Source: FEB-7 sp963698265 (GTDB taxonomy: Bacteria; Pseudomonadota; Gammaproteobacteria; Burkholderiales; Usitatibacteraceae). From it: a DNA stretch of 64,000 bases. Below the pieces are notes generated by a model, which worked only from the letters and a program-made list of their open reading frames with translations, was not told where the DNA came from and ran no database searches. The position numbers and the translations under genes were made by a program. This document shows, in pieces, positions 7,593-15,606 of the stretch; the stretch's first letter is position 1; each line of letters begins with the position of its first letter. The stretch covers positions 992,001 through 1,056,000 of the forward strand of contig CAVOQC010000001.1 in assembly GCA_963698265.1 (NCBI GenBank). The letters run 5' to 3'.

Positions 7593-8155
7593 GTGAGCGG
7601 GACGGTGCGCACCAGCCAAACCGATCCGCTCGAGATCGCGAGCGTGGCCGCGGGCGATGCGAAGGGCGCGATCGGCCTCACGCTCTGCCCCGGCAAGCAC
7701 GATCCCGTGGCGATGTCGGGCGCCTGGGCGCGCGACTTGGACACCGACCTCGCCGCGATCCGCGCCTGGGGTGCGGTCGCGCTCGTCTCGCTGATGGAAG
7801 ATCACGAGTTCGAGCTGCTGCGTGTTCCCGGACCTCGGCAGCCGGGCGCAGACACTGGGCCTGGACTGGCATCACCTGCCGATCATGGACGTGAGCGTTC
7901 CGGGCAAGGTGTTCGAAATCGCGGTGGCAGCACTCGGGGCCGATCCTGCTATCGGCAGTGCGTCGTGGCGAGCGGATCGTGGTGCATTGCCGCGGCGGTC
8001 TCGGAAGATCGGGGCTGGTGGCGGCGCGGATGCTCGTGGAACTCGGGGTCGATCCCGGGGAGGCGATCCGGCGGGTGCGGGCGGCTCGGCCGGGGGCGAT
8101 CGAGACGCTAGAGCAAGAGCAATATGTACGTCTTCAGCAAACTGAAGGTTCGTAA
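7593..8155 (+). CDS. CDKN3/dual-specificity-type tyrosine phosphatase, two frameshifts
   Basis: Three overlapping frames together encode one protein of about 185 residues: an N-terminal part (DPLEIASVA, GLTLCPGKHD), a middle part (WHHLPIMDVSVP) and the P-loop HCRGGLGRSG near the end. The Cys and Arg of the CX5R phosphatase signature are intact. The breaks are single extra C residues, one within 7828-7830 and one at about 7945; removing each restores the expected sequence (RVPDLG; ADLLSA). The start is a GTG at 7593, 17 nt after the TY-Chap gene, so the pair is an operon. Whether the frameshifts are real or assembly errors is unresolved; other genes here suggest errors. Confidence 0.75.
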
Positions 8156-8238
8156 AGAGCTACCCCAAGGTATTGTCTGAATCTGTTGGGGTCCCCTCTC
8201 AAACGGGAGAGCCCGCGTCGCGCGCATAGGAGGCAACA

Positions 8239-9066
8239 ATGACCGCTCGAGGTCGATACCTTCATGTCTTCGGCAAGATGGACTCGCTTGCCGAAGAGGT
8301 GTCCTGGTCAACAGGCGTTTCCAACATGCTCGAATGGCTAACCTGGAGCACTAATGACGTTCTGGGTGTTACCAAGACGCGATACCGACAGATGATTGTC
8401 GCGTGGAGCGATGATCCGGCCGTTCGAGGCAGTCCCCTGAAAGACAAACAGCGCTTCGTTGAGGAACAGCTTGACGACGCTTTGAAGAGAAGCGAGCAAC
8501 TGGAGCCATACGCCAGGCCAACCTCAGGAGTGGCGTCACCAAGGGAGGCGCTACGTCGAGCCAAGTTCTTCTCGGAGGACTACCTCAACAAGGAGTTCGA
8601 CATTTTCTGGACCCTTGTGAGTGACAGCTTCCTCGACGCCTTCTACGGCCAGTTCACACCGATTCACGGAGGCGGTCGCTGGTTTACCCATGGCAACAGT
8701 GGGCTATTTGCCAAGAGCACGAACATTCGTGAAATGCAGATGGACAACTTGAGCTACAACCCCGATGAGGGGCTGCTGGTAGCGAACGAGTTGAAGCACC
8801 AAGGCAAGAAGAATCCAGACCAGATCTTGAAGTACGCACTGATGTTCAGGCTGCTTCGTGACAGAGGTTTCATTGAGTCGAGTACCCGACTCTTGCTTCT
8901 CTTCATAGGGAACAAGAATGACCAACTTGGTTGGCAAGAGGCCATTGAAGAAGAGGTTGATTTTTGCAAGCGGAGCGAGAAATCGACCGCGGTAAAGGCG
9001 CTTCATGAGGAGGGAGTCAAGCTGGCCAAGAAGAGCTTTTCTTATGCAAGCACGACATGGGGCTGA
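8239..9066 (+). CDS. hypothetical protein with PD-(D/E)XK-like motif, 3' end met by IS
   Basis: 275 residues; a perfect AGGAGG site precedes the ATG. Base composition is clearly more AT-rich than genes at either side. Residues about 175-200 (DEGLLVANELKHQGKKNPDQILKY) fit the D...ExK core of a PD-(D/E)XK nuclease, followed by a helix. No other family is recognised. The stop codon TGA (9064-9066) consists of the first three bases of the IS3 terminal repeat, so the original C-terminus has probably been cut off by the insertion. Confidence 0.6.
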   Translation: MTARGRYLHVFGKMDSLAEEVSWSTGVSNMLEWLTWSTNDVLGVTKTRYRQMIVAWSDDPAVRGSPLKDKQRFVEEQLDDALKRSEQLEPYARPTSGVASPREALRRAKFFSEDYLNKEFDIFWTLVSDSFLDAFYGQFTPIHGGGRWFTHGNSGLFAKSTNIREMQMDNLSYNPDEGLLVANELKHQGKKNPDQILKYALMFRLLRDRGFIESSTRLLLLFIGNKNDQLGWQEAIEEEVDFCKRSEKSTAVKALHEEGVKLAKKSFSYASTTWG

Positions 9067-9090
9067 CCTGCCTGGGGATCTTCGGGCCAT

Positions 9091-10290
9091 TCATAACTTG
9101 GAAACGGCCCCCGCGGTGGTTGAATCGTAGCGCAGCTTGAATTCGACAGGCGTCTGGTACTCGAGGCTCGAATGCGGACGAACGTGGTTGTAGTGACGGC
9201 GCCACTGCTCGATGACGACGCGGGCCTCCTCTCGGCTGCGGAACCACTCGACGCTCAGGCATTCGTCCCGGAACTTGCCGTTGAAGCTCTCGTCGGTGCC
9301 GTTCTGCCATGGTTTGCCGGGGTCGATGTGGGCCGTGTGGATTCCGGAGCAGACGAGCCACTCCAGGATTGCCTTGCTGATGAATTCCGGCCCGTTGTCG
9401 GATCGCAGGGCCGCCGGCGCCCCGTGCAGACTCACCAGGCGGGACGCGAGGCGGTTGCGATCCTGACGGCTGAGCGCCAGATGGGGGTCACCCGCGCCTG
9501 TGGGCTGGTTGGCATCTCGCGGTCCTTGTTCAGCTACCGATCGCGCCGTGATGCTCCCGCTGGGCTCCGGGAACGCATTCACCAGATCGCCCTGCAGAAG
9601 CGCCGCTACGGCTACCGACGCATTCACGTCCTGCTTCGGCGGGAGGGCTGGTCCATCAATCACAAGCGCACTCATCGCCTGTACTGCGAGGCCGGGCTGC
9701 AGGTGCGCCGGCGGCGTCGCAAGCGCATCGTAATGGGCGAGCGCACGCCGATCGAGCGAGCCCGCGGTCCCAACGAGAGCTGGTCTATGGAAGAGTACCT
9801 CGATTACCCTGCTCGACCGAATGCTTCCGGCTACGTCGATCGCGAGGCATTCCCGGGTGAACTCATCGACGACCGTCAGGCACTTGATCTGCTGTCCGCT
9901 GGCGCTGGCATCGAAGATGAAGTCATAGGCCCAGACGTGATTCGGTGCCATCGGCGGCAAGGGACGTGGCCGGCTCGTTGCAATGCGGCGCCGCGGCCTC
10001 CGTTTCGGCAGCTGCAGCCCCGCCAATCTCCAGAGGCGATGGGCTCGCTCCGGGCTCATCGTATGGCCCTCGCGTCTCAGGAAGATCCGGATTCGCCGGT
10101 AGCCATAGCGCGGGTACAGCGCCGAGAGCCTGCTCATGGCAGACAGTGCCGGCGCGTCTCTTTCGGCGCGGATCAACTTGTAGCCCATCATCGATCGGGC
10201 CACTCCGATCAGCCCGCACGCACGTCTGGTCGAGTGGCCCAACTCCATGGCCAACGCTACCTGCTCACGACGCGCTTGCGGGCTCACCAC
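9091..10290 (-). CDS. IS3-family transposase OrfB (interrupted but in frame)
   Basis: The DDE integrase core is present: first Asp in WAYDFIFDA, second in RSDNGPEF, Glu in DESFNGKFRDECL. An HTH_21 region (MSRLSALYPRYGYRRI) precedes it. Between the first and second Asp, roughly 115 codons that belong to no integrase interrupt the protein; they are the antisense of the inserted IS fragment at 9447-9790. The frame stays open, so a fusion protein could be made, but the catalytic domain should be disrupted. The start is taken as GTG 10290, overlapping orfA; IS3 elements usually make OrfAB by -1 frameshifting. Confidence 0.8.
   Translation of the reverse strand: MVSPQARREQVALAMELGHSTRRACGLIGVARSMMGYKLIRAERDAPALSAMSRLSALYPRYGYRRIRIFLRREGHTMSPERAHRLWRLAGLQLPKRRPRRRIATSRPRPLPPMAPNHVWAYDFIFDASASGQQIKCLTVVDEFTRECLAIDVAGSIRSSRVIEVLFHRPALVGTAGSLDRRALAHYDALATPPAHLQPGLAVQAMSALVIDGPALPPKQDVNASVAVAALLQGDLVNAFPEPSGSITARSVAEQGPRDANQPTGAGDPHLALSRQDRNRLASRLVSLHGAPAALRSDNGPEFISKAILEWLVCSGIHTAHIDPGKPWQNGTDESFNGKFRDECLSVEWFRSREEARVVIEQWRRHYNHVRPHSSLEYQTPVEFKLRYDSTTAGAVSKL
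9447..9790 (+). pseudogene. fragment of a second IS3-family OrfB
   Basis: On the plus strand this encodes the N-terminal part of another IS3 transposase: VTRACGLVGISRSLFSYRS, then YGYRRIHVLLRREGW and GPNESWSM. It breaks off just before the first catalytic Asp. Both junctions are approximate (within about 10 bp). Confidence 0.75.
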
Positions 10291-10547
10291 TTTCGCCGGT
10301 TGATCTCCTTCAACGTATCGATCGCCATTTCCCGCTCGGCGAGCATGCGCTTGAGCTTCGCGTTCTCGGCTTCCAGGGCACGTAGCCGCTTCACGTCGGC
10401 GGGCTGGAGCTGTCCGAACCGCTTGCGCCAGCTGTACAGCGTCTGGTCGCTGACCTTGTGCTTGCGCGACACGTCGGCAACGGAAGTTCGGTCGGCCTCG
10501 CGCAGCATCGCGACCATTTGTTCTTCGGTAAAGCGGCTCTTCTTCAT
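10284..10547 (-). CDS. IS3-family transposase OrfA
   Basis: 87 residues from ATG 10547 (MKKSRFTEEQMVAMLREADR). It is a typical HTH_8/Tnp_1 OrfA: an HTH region (ADVSRKHKVSDQTLYSWRKRFG) and a C-terminal leucine-zipper-like coiled coil (RLRALEAENAKLKRMLAERE). The stop overlaps the beginning of orfB, the normal arrangement for translational frameshifting. Confidence 0.9.
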   Translation of the reverse strand: MKKSRFTEEQMVAMLREADRTSVADVSRKHKVSDQTLYSWRKRFGQLQPADVKRLRALEAENAKLKRMLAEREMAIDTLKEINRRKW

Positions 10548-10616
10548 GGGCTCCTCTCGGCAGAGCAAGAGCCATTCTCTCAAGTTACAACTGGTCCGAA
10601 AATCCCAGGCAGGTCA

Positions 10617-10891
10617 ACCTACGCGAATTGTCCGGGAAACCGAGGGAATTCCAGTCGATAACTCGGTTGCTTATCCAAGAAGCATTCAGTCATTTGTGGA
10701 TAACTTGAACAATGCTGTGAGCAATGAGTCAGGTTGTTCAGGGTCTTGGGAAATGATTGTGTTTGTTTAGGCAATACGGAAACAATGAGCCACTATGTAT
10801 GACCCGATGTTTTAGTGCCCAAAATGCCGACAGCTAGATCTTTCGCGTGGCCCTTGTGCTCGGCGACCGACCAATCTGTCAGGGATGCTCG
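10617..10891. other. AT-rich non-coding stretch with DnaA-box-like sites
   Basis: No convincing gene. It holds a perfect DnaA box TGTGGATAA at 10695-10703 and a near match TTATCCAAG at 10671. Next to the HUH replication-protein remnant this may be the relic of a plasmid or phage origin, but the evidence is thin. Confidence 0.3.
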
Positions 10892-11155
10892 CTATCTCCC
10901 AAAGCACAGCGTCACCGTTGATGTGACCCACAACTCTGCCACGCAAAGAGACGCGCCCCAGTAATCGTGAATCGGCGTCAAGGTCATGCGCGGCATTCCC
11001 CAGCGGCCGCTGGCCCAAGTTTCGCGCACTAGCTCCTCAAGTACAGACAGCTTTGCGCTGGGAACATCGCCAAGCAGCAAGTGCGCATGTGGTCGTTTGT
11101 TGCCGTTTACGCCGTCAAGCACGGGTATTGCGATGATTTGATAGCGATCGCGCAT
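10892..11155 (-). pseudogene. possible HUH replication-initiator remnant
   Basis: An 87-codon frame encodes RYQIIAIPVLDGVNG followed by KRPHAHLLLGD and a helical region with PRMTLTPIHDYWG. HxH between hydrophobic residues (PHAHLLL) is the second motif of HUH-type rolling-circle replication or transposition proteins. The frame seems to shift near 10960, where another frame (VVGHINGDAVLWEIAS) looks more protein-like. The tyrosine motif is missing, so at best this is a decayed piece. Between it and 11515 I see no other supportable gene. Confidence 0.35.
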
Positions 11156-11514
11156 CTTCTGCTTGCGCTACTTGTGCCCCCAAAAGCTTGTAGTTGAGCG
11201 GTGTCACGAAATGACGAAGTGACTCGGCTGCCTGAGTCGGCGTGATCTGGGATGTGTACGTGTTGATAGCGCCGCTATTACATTCAGCGTTAGATGCGTA
11301 GCGTCCTTCCTTGTGATCGAGAAAGGTGAGCGTCGAGGAGTGAGTAGATCAGGGCTCGAACTGCTCAATCTACCTGTGCGTTGCGGTCTGACGTTTCGAG
11401 TTTGTCATACATGTATTTATCCGAAATCAAAGAAAACCAGAAAACATCTTCCGGTTGGCCATGACGGGAAATGGCTGCATCGCAAGTGCCTGACCAACAG
11501 CACGGAGGTGCAAC

Positions 11515-11742
11515 ATGAGCGCACTTGCAGGTCTCAAACTGGTGGCTGCAAGACGACCCGCCCAGCTGTCGCCCGTTCAAATGCGGCGGGAACGGCTGAT
11601 TGCCAAGCTGGATGAGCAAATCGAGCTTACCAAGGCGATGCTTAAAGGGCGACAGCAGGACTTTATGAGAACGCGTCGCGTGAAGGACGAGGCGACAGTC
11701 GAATGGGTTGTCAAGCAGATGCCTAAGCGAGTTCGTCCGTGA
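11515..11742 (+). CDS. small hypothetical protein
   Basis: 75 residues, strongly basic, with a predicted helix (RRERLIAKLDEQIELTKAMLKGRQQDF) and a C-terminal WVVKQMPKRVRP. A GGAGGTG ribosome site precedes the ATG. Not recognised. It lies in the AT-richer island between the replication remnant and the restriction-modification genes, where such small genes are common. Confidence 0.5.
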   Translation: MSALAGLKLVAARRPAQLSPVQMRRERLIAKLDEQIELTKAMLKGRQQDFMRTRRVKDEATVEWVVKQMPKRVRP

Positions 11743-11751
11743 TGTTGGAAG

Positions 11752-12023
11752 GCGGACGGCAGCAAGGTTTGCTTTGCTGTCCGCTAAGGCGCAGCGGACC
11801 TTGACCTGGCATAGGGAAAGATCGCCGTGGTAGTAAGCGCGATGAAGGAACTAGTTGCCGCACAGGACACGATGAAACTGGCGACCCAGGAGGGCGAGCC
11901 TAAAGTAGCCAGCGCCAACTCGAGAAGTCGCGTTAGGAGCAACAAGTTGTAGGACAATACGGGGTCGGCGTCAGCCGGCGATGTTTTCAGGACCTAGCCG
12001 CAATACGCGGCAAATAGGGTCCT
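11752..12023 (+). other. structured non-coding region before the methyltransferase
   Basis: Two inverted-repeat blocks. In the first, GCGGAC (11752-11757), GTCCGC (11779-11784) and GCGGAC (11794-11799) can form two mutually exclusive hairpins. In the second, AGGACC (11989) pairs with GGTCCT (12018), enclosing GCCGC (11997) and GCGGC (12007). No gene is visible between them. Regulation of the methyltransferase or a recombination site are both possible. Confidence 0.35.
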
Positions 12024-12049
12024 AAGTGAACTTCACACAAGGGCTGACA

Positions 12050-12841
12050 ATGACAAGACTTACGCCGGATCTGTTTCCTGACCACATGCCCAAAAAAGCC
12101 AAGCGAATCGCATCGGGAGAGGCATCATCTAGCGCAATTCTGTCGTCTCACGGCGGTGACAACGCGGACCTATTTCCAACGGTCCTTTCGTTGCACGTAC
12201 CGAAGGGCGCAAGAATCGCGGACGTGACGTATGGAACGGGCGTGTTTTGGCGGAAAGTGAATGTCAGCGAATACGAGTTTTATCCGAGCGACATGAAATC
12301 GGGTGTCGATGCTCGCGCATTGCCGTATGAAGACAATTGGCTTGATGCGCTGGTACTTGATCCGCCGTACATGGAGGGGCTGTATCGCAAGTCGGAAGAT
12401 CACCTTGCAGGTGGCGGTAGCCACAACGCATTTCGTAGTTACTACTCTGACGGCAAGGCTACCGATATGAAGCACGCGGGGCTGAAGTACCACGACTTGG
12501 TCGTTGACATGTACATGCAGTGCGCGCTGGAAGCACGGCGAGTGCTCAAGAAGGACGGCATTTTCATCGTCAAGTGCCAGGACGAAGTGAGCGCAAATCG
12601 GCAAAAGCTCACGCACGTTGAGCTTATCTACGGGTACGAAGCAATGGGGTTTTACTGCAAAGACCTATTCGTTTACACCCGCTCCAACAAGCCAGTGGTG
12701 GCGCGACTAATTAAGCAAGAGCATGCGAGAAAAAATCACAGCTATTTCTTGGTGTTCATCAATAAGAAGGACGGGAAGCTACCCCATAGCAACTTTAGGC
12801 CGCTTCTGCTCAGCTACTCCAGCAAACTCAAAGGCGGCTAA
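12050..12841 (+). CDS. DNA methyltransferase (N6-adenine/N4-cytosine type)
   Basis: 263 residues from ATG 12050, which follows AAGGG; an in-frame GTG at 12026 is an alternative. The catalytic motif DPPY is at residues 104-107 and an atypical SAM-binding motif (IADVTYGTGVFW) at about 56-67, so the order is SAM motif then catalytic motif. The C-terminal half has LEARRVLKKDGIFIVKCQDE, usual for this class. AT-richer than the chromosome. The downstream gene is convergent, overlaps by 14 bp and looks like the cognate endonuclease, giving a type II restriction-modification pair. Confidence 0.85.
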   Translation: MTRLTPDLFPDHMPKKAKRIASGEASSSAILSSHGGDNADLFPTVLSLHVPKGARIADVTYGTGVFWRKVNVSEYEFYPSDMKSGVDARALPYEDNWLDALVLDPPYMEGLYRKSEDHLAGGGSHNAFRSYYSDGKATDMKHAGLKYHDLVVDMYMQCALEARRVLKKDGIFIVKCQDEVSANRQKLTHVELIYGYEAMGFYCKDLFVYTRSNKPVVARLIKQEHARKNHSYFLVFINKKDGKLPHSNFRPLLLSYSSKLKGG

Positions 12842-13475
12842 TGGTCTTGGGAAGACTCGATGACCATCCATCGCCTAGGGGAAACGTGATTTGCTCAGTA
12901 GTTGAGAGCAGGTACTGACGCTGTTCGACGCTGTATTTGTTCGAAGTTGAGCGGCGACAGTCACGATTTAGCTTGTAGGCGAAATCCCACTGCCCAGTAA
13001 ACGGGAACAGCGGAACGGCAAGAATGTCGTAGTCGCCAACCTTGTAGCTTGTGGTGGTCACCACCTCGCCATTTGGTAACCTTACATCTCGCTTGTCGCT
13101 TCCATCGTTTTGAAGGTCAGCGTGAAGGCATCCAAGGTCCGTTCTCCAGCAGATTGAGTTGGTCTGAATGGACTTTAGCTGCACGGATACGCGTTGCCTT
13201 TTATACAAGAAATCTCGGTCGGCTTTGTTCACACCACGGTCGTGATCGTCGTGCTTCCGAACGTCAGAAAAGGGCGGATCAGTAAGCACATGTCGGACAA
13301 ACATTTCTTCGGCAATATAGCCGAGGATCATTCCTCGCAGGCTGGCTGCGCGCTTAATTGCCTCGACAAGGTCTTCAGGCTCAATAGCATCAATAATGTT
13401 CTGAACGCGTTCGCGGGCGGCAATTGCAGATTTGTGAGCGCAGTCTTTTATTCCACGGGCAAGGCGGGTTGCCAT
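12828..13475 (-). CDS. restriction endonuclease-like protein, PD-(D/E)XK type
   Basis: 215 residues from ATG 13475; in-frame starts further upstream (to a GTG at 13628) cannot be excluded. An N-terminal helical region (AARERVQNIIDAIEPEDLVEAIKRA) leads to ADRDFLYKRQRVSVQLKS, where D88 and Q99-x-K101 fit a PD-(D/E)XK variant common in restriction enzymes. The C-terminus has DYDILAVPLFPFTGQWDF, as in several type II enzymes. It is convergent with, and overlaps by 14 bp, a DNA methyltransferase, which is the main reason for this call. Confidence 0.65.
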   Translation of the reverse strand: MATRLARGIKDCAHKSAIAARERVQNIIDAIEPEDLVEAIKRAASLRGMILGYIAEEMFVRHVLTDPPFSDVRKHDDHDRGVNKADRDFLYKRQRVSVQLKSIQTNSICWRTDLGCLHADLQNDGSDKRDVRLPNGEVVTTTSYKVGDYDILAVPLFPFTGQWDFAYKLNRDCRRSTSNKYSVEQRQYLLSTTEQITFPLGDGWSSSLPKTISRL

Positions 13476-14004
13476 TACTGGAGTCCGGGCTGTGAGGTAG
13501 GTAGCGAATCCTACGCGCGAAGTAGTTTGCGGGCCAATTGGCGGTGTGACGAAGGTCCGCGAACTAAGCATAGATACCTGAGTGCGCATGCAAAAAATAG
13601 ATTCTACAAGTCCAAGTCCGCCCAACACGGCTGACCAGCAGCGTGTAGCTGGCCTCTAACAACGCGCAGACCAAGCAAAGCAGACGGTCAATGCGGAGCG
13701 GCAGCGTCAGGCGATTTCAAGACAGAACGACAAGAATGATCGGTCACGGGCCATAATTGCGAAGGCGCGGCAGGCCATGACGCAATGATCGTTGAGCGAA
13801 GAGCGTTGCAACCCGATTTGTCTAGGGCGCCTTTGTAGAAGCACTCCACGCAAATCCAAGTTCATCAAGCCCCTTCTTGCGATCGGCCGACAATCTATGT
13901 TGAGAGCGCCGTTGTACAGCCGCCCATTGTCCAACCTTGTGACGTCCTCCCCGTTCGCAGACAGTTTTGAACTAGGAATTCGGCGCTTCGGGGTCCCGCG
14001 TCCG
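13476..14004. other. island boundary without clear gene
   Basis: I see no supportable gene. Positions 13476-13628 may be the N-terminal extension of the endonuclease. Composition changes from AT-richer to GC-rich near 14000, where the metK fragment begins, marking the right edge of the transferred segment. Confidence 0.4.
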
Positions 14005-14699
14005 ACCTAGTGCAGAAGCAGGCCGAGGTGCGCCGCTCGAGGCGCCTGCCGTGGCTGGGGCCCGATGCCAAGTCGCAGGTCACCTTCCGGTACTAGGACG
14101 GCCAGCCCGTCGCCATCGAGGCGGTCGTCCTCTCGACTCAGCACGCGGCCGATGTCGACATCGCGGAAGTCCGCGAGGGCATAAGGCGCGAGATCATAGA
14201 CCCCGTCATTCCTGCCGCTCTGCGCGGTACCGCCTATCGCGAGCTCATCAACCCCACCGGCCGCTTCGTCACCGGGGGCCCCAAGGGCGACACGGGCCTC
14301 ACGGGCCGCAAGATCATCGTCGACACCTACGGCGGCGCGGCGCCCCACGGCGACGGCGCCTTCTCGGGCAAGGATCCCTCCAAGGTGGACCGCTCGGCCG
14401 CCTACATGGCCCGCTTCCTCGCCAAGCAGGTGGTGGCGAGGGATTGGGCGCCTCGCGCGCTCGTGCAGCTCGCCTACGCCATCGGCGTCGCGGAGCCCGT
14501 GAGCTTCTACGTGGATGCCGAGGGCGTCGATGCGAAGCGGGCGCAGGAGATCACGGCCGCCCTGGCCGAGGAGTTCGACCTCACGCCGGCCGGGATCATC
14601 CGCGCGCTGGATTTCCAGCGGCCGATCTACTACCCCACCGCAGCCTACGGGCACTTCGGGCGGAGCGATCTTGCCCTTCCCTGGGAGGCCGCCAACTGA
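14005..14699 (+). pseudogene. metK: metK 3' fragment (S-adenosylmethionine synthetase)
   Basis: The frame from about 14005 encodes the C-terminal 60% of MetK: LVQKQAEVRR, GPDAKSQVTFRY, VVLSTQHAADVDI, NPTGRFVTGGPKGDTGLTGRKI, DTYGGAAPHGDGAFSGKDPSKVDRS and the normal C-terminus. The N-terminal half is absent, and there is an in-frame TAG where the family has Glu or Asp after QVTFRY. It cannot encode an active enzyme, so an intact metK must lie elsewhere. The last 30 codons are repeated, diverged, at 15505-15597, and both copies are followed at once by the palindromic promoter. Confidence 0.9.
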
Positions 14700-14711
14700 G
14701 AGTTTTCGTGA

Positions 14712-14744
14712 GGCTCATTGCCTGAGCCACCCACCTGAGACACT
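14712..14744 (+). promoter_or_regulatory. palindromic promoter element, copy 5
   Basis: GGCTCA (14712-14717), TTGCC, TGAGCC (14723-14728), ten bases, GACACT (14739-14744). It begins 12 bp after the metK fragment stop and drives leader 14754-14817 and the gene at 14886. Confidence 0.65.
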
Positions 14745-14753
14745 TGCATCACA

Positions 14754-14817
14754 GGGCTGACAAAGCCCGTCGCCGATTTGACTCCGCTTGCAGGGCGACT
14801 CACCAAGTACTGCTAAA
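14754..14817 (+). promoter_or_regulatory. conserved structured leader, copy 1
   Basis: Hairpin GGGCT/AGCCC (14754-14758 with 14764-14768) is followed directly by stem GTCGCC/GGCGAC (14769-14774 with 14794-14799) closing a loop rich in conserved bases (GATTTGACTCCG, CTTGCAG), then ACTGCTAAA (14809-14817). The same order occurs at 32561-32621 and 19980-20042, and a variant at 15664-15715. Similarity to the 32561 copy continues to the ribosome site (GGAGACCGC). Likely a cis-acting RNA; its ligand is unknown. Confidence 0.6.
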
Positions 14818-14885
14818 CCGAGGTCGTCCCCGATGCCCGGCGGGCCACTCCTCGATTTCCTCCGCCCGGGCCTTTAGGAGACCGC

Positions 14886-15449
14886 ATGAACATCGACCTC
14901 GAGCAGCTTCGCCAGCCGTACGACTGGGATTTCCGCCCGCAAACCTACTTCCCGGAAGCGCCCGCCCCCCGCGAGGTGCCCATCGCCGAAGAGCTTCGTC
15001 GCACCCTGGGCGCCATGCACCCCTCGCTGATGGGTGGCCTCTACCTGCCGCCCCGGGCCGAAGGCGAAGTGGAGATCGCCCGCGTCTCGCTCGCCTCCGT
15101 CACCGCGGACCAGATCAGCATCCGTGCCCGGCCGGTGAAGGGCGGCATCGCCTACGCCATCCGCGACGAGTACGACACCGTCTTCGAGCTGCAACCCAGG
15201 CGCTCCAAGCGGCCCCTCACGCTGCGCCAGATCGCGAGCCTCATCGACGGGGCCACCGAGGAAGGCGGCGTCGTCTACGGGTACGTGAGCCTCAACGCGG
15301 AAAACGGCGCGGAACCCCGCGACCTCATGGGCTTCGCCCAGGTGACCTCCGCCTTCTACCCCGAGCTGTGCCCGTGGTACGAGCGCTGGATGGACGCGTA
15401 CCTGGGGTCGCTGATGGTGGAGGAAGAAGAAGAGGAGGAGGTCGCCTGA
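14886..15449 (+). CDS. hypothetical protein of the palindrome/leader gene set
   Basis: 187 residues, ATG preceded by AGGAG. Not recognised. Visible features: an N-terminal YDWDFRPQTYF, a central beta-rich segment (VEIARVSLASVTADQISIRARPVKGGIAYAIRDEYDT), an Asp/Glu-rich C-terminus ending in seven Glu in a row, then VA. No signal peptide or membrane segment, so it is probably cytoplasmic. It lies between two metK 3' ends and is read from promoter copy 5 through structured leader copy 1. Confidence 0.65.
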   Translation: MNIDLEQLRQPYDWDFRPQTYFPEAPAPREVPIAEELRRTLGAMHPSLMGGLYLPPRAEGEVEIARVSLASVTADQISIRARPVKGGIAYAIRDEYDTVFELQPRRSKRPLTLRQIASLIDGATEEGGVVYGYVSLNAENGAEPRDLMGFAQVTSAFYPELCPWYERWMDAYLGSLMVEEEEEEEVA

Positions 15450-15504
15450 ACCATCTCGCTTCCATCGTCCACGGCCTCAACCCGGTCGAGGAATCCTTCT
15501 CACG

Positions 15505-15597
15505 CTGGATCTTCAGCGACCCATTTACTACCCCACCCCGGCCTACGGGCTCTTCGGGCTTGCCGACCTGGCCCTGCCATGGGAGGCCACCAATTGA
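15505..15597 (+). pseudogene. metK: metK 3' tail (last 30 codons)
   Basis: Encodes LDLQRPIYYPTPAYGLFG followed by LADLALPWEATN and stop, equivalent to 14607-14699 but with about a quarter of its bases changed. Nothing upstream in the 15450-15504 stretch is MetK. A tail of a gene standing alone, followed 10 bp later by the palindromic promoter, suggests a duplicated block or an old attachment site. Confidence 0.85.
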
Positions 15598-15606
15598 CCG
15601 CGGGCA

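Larger units (their letters stand above)
9064..10616 (-). mobile_element. IS3-family insertion sequence with internal inverted IS fragment
   Basis: The ends are imperfect inverted repeats, both starting TGACCTGCCTGGG and similar for about 40 bp (9064 onward, and complement from 10616). orfA and orfB are on the minus strand. About 340 bp of a second IS3-type orfB lies inside orfB in the opposite orientation. No target-site duplication is evident (GGC on the left, ACC on the right), suggesting recombination after insertion or drift. Confidence 0.85.

Noticed and set aside
11285..11300. Integron attC-like core GCGTTAGATGC
   Set aside because: No matching RYYYAAC partner with a foldable intervening sequence was found, and no integrase is in the window.
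11313..11615. Open frame of 100 codons with scattered Cys
   Set aside because: It overlaps the better supported small gene at 11515, has no ribosome site and no family resemblance.
13792..14010. Open frame at the island boundary
   Set aside because: Random-looking composition and no ribosome site.
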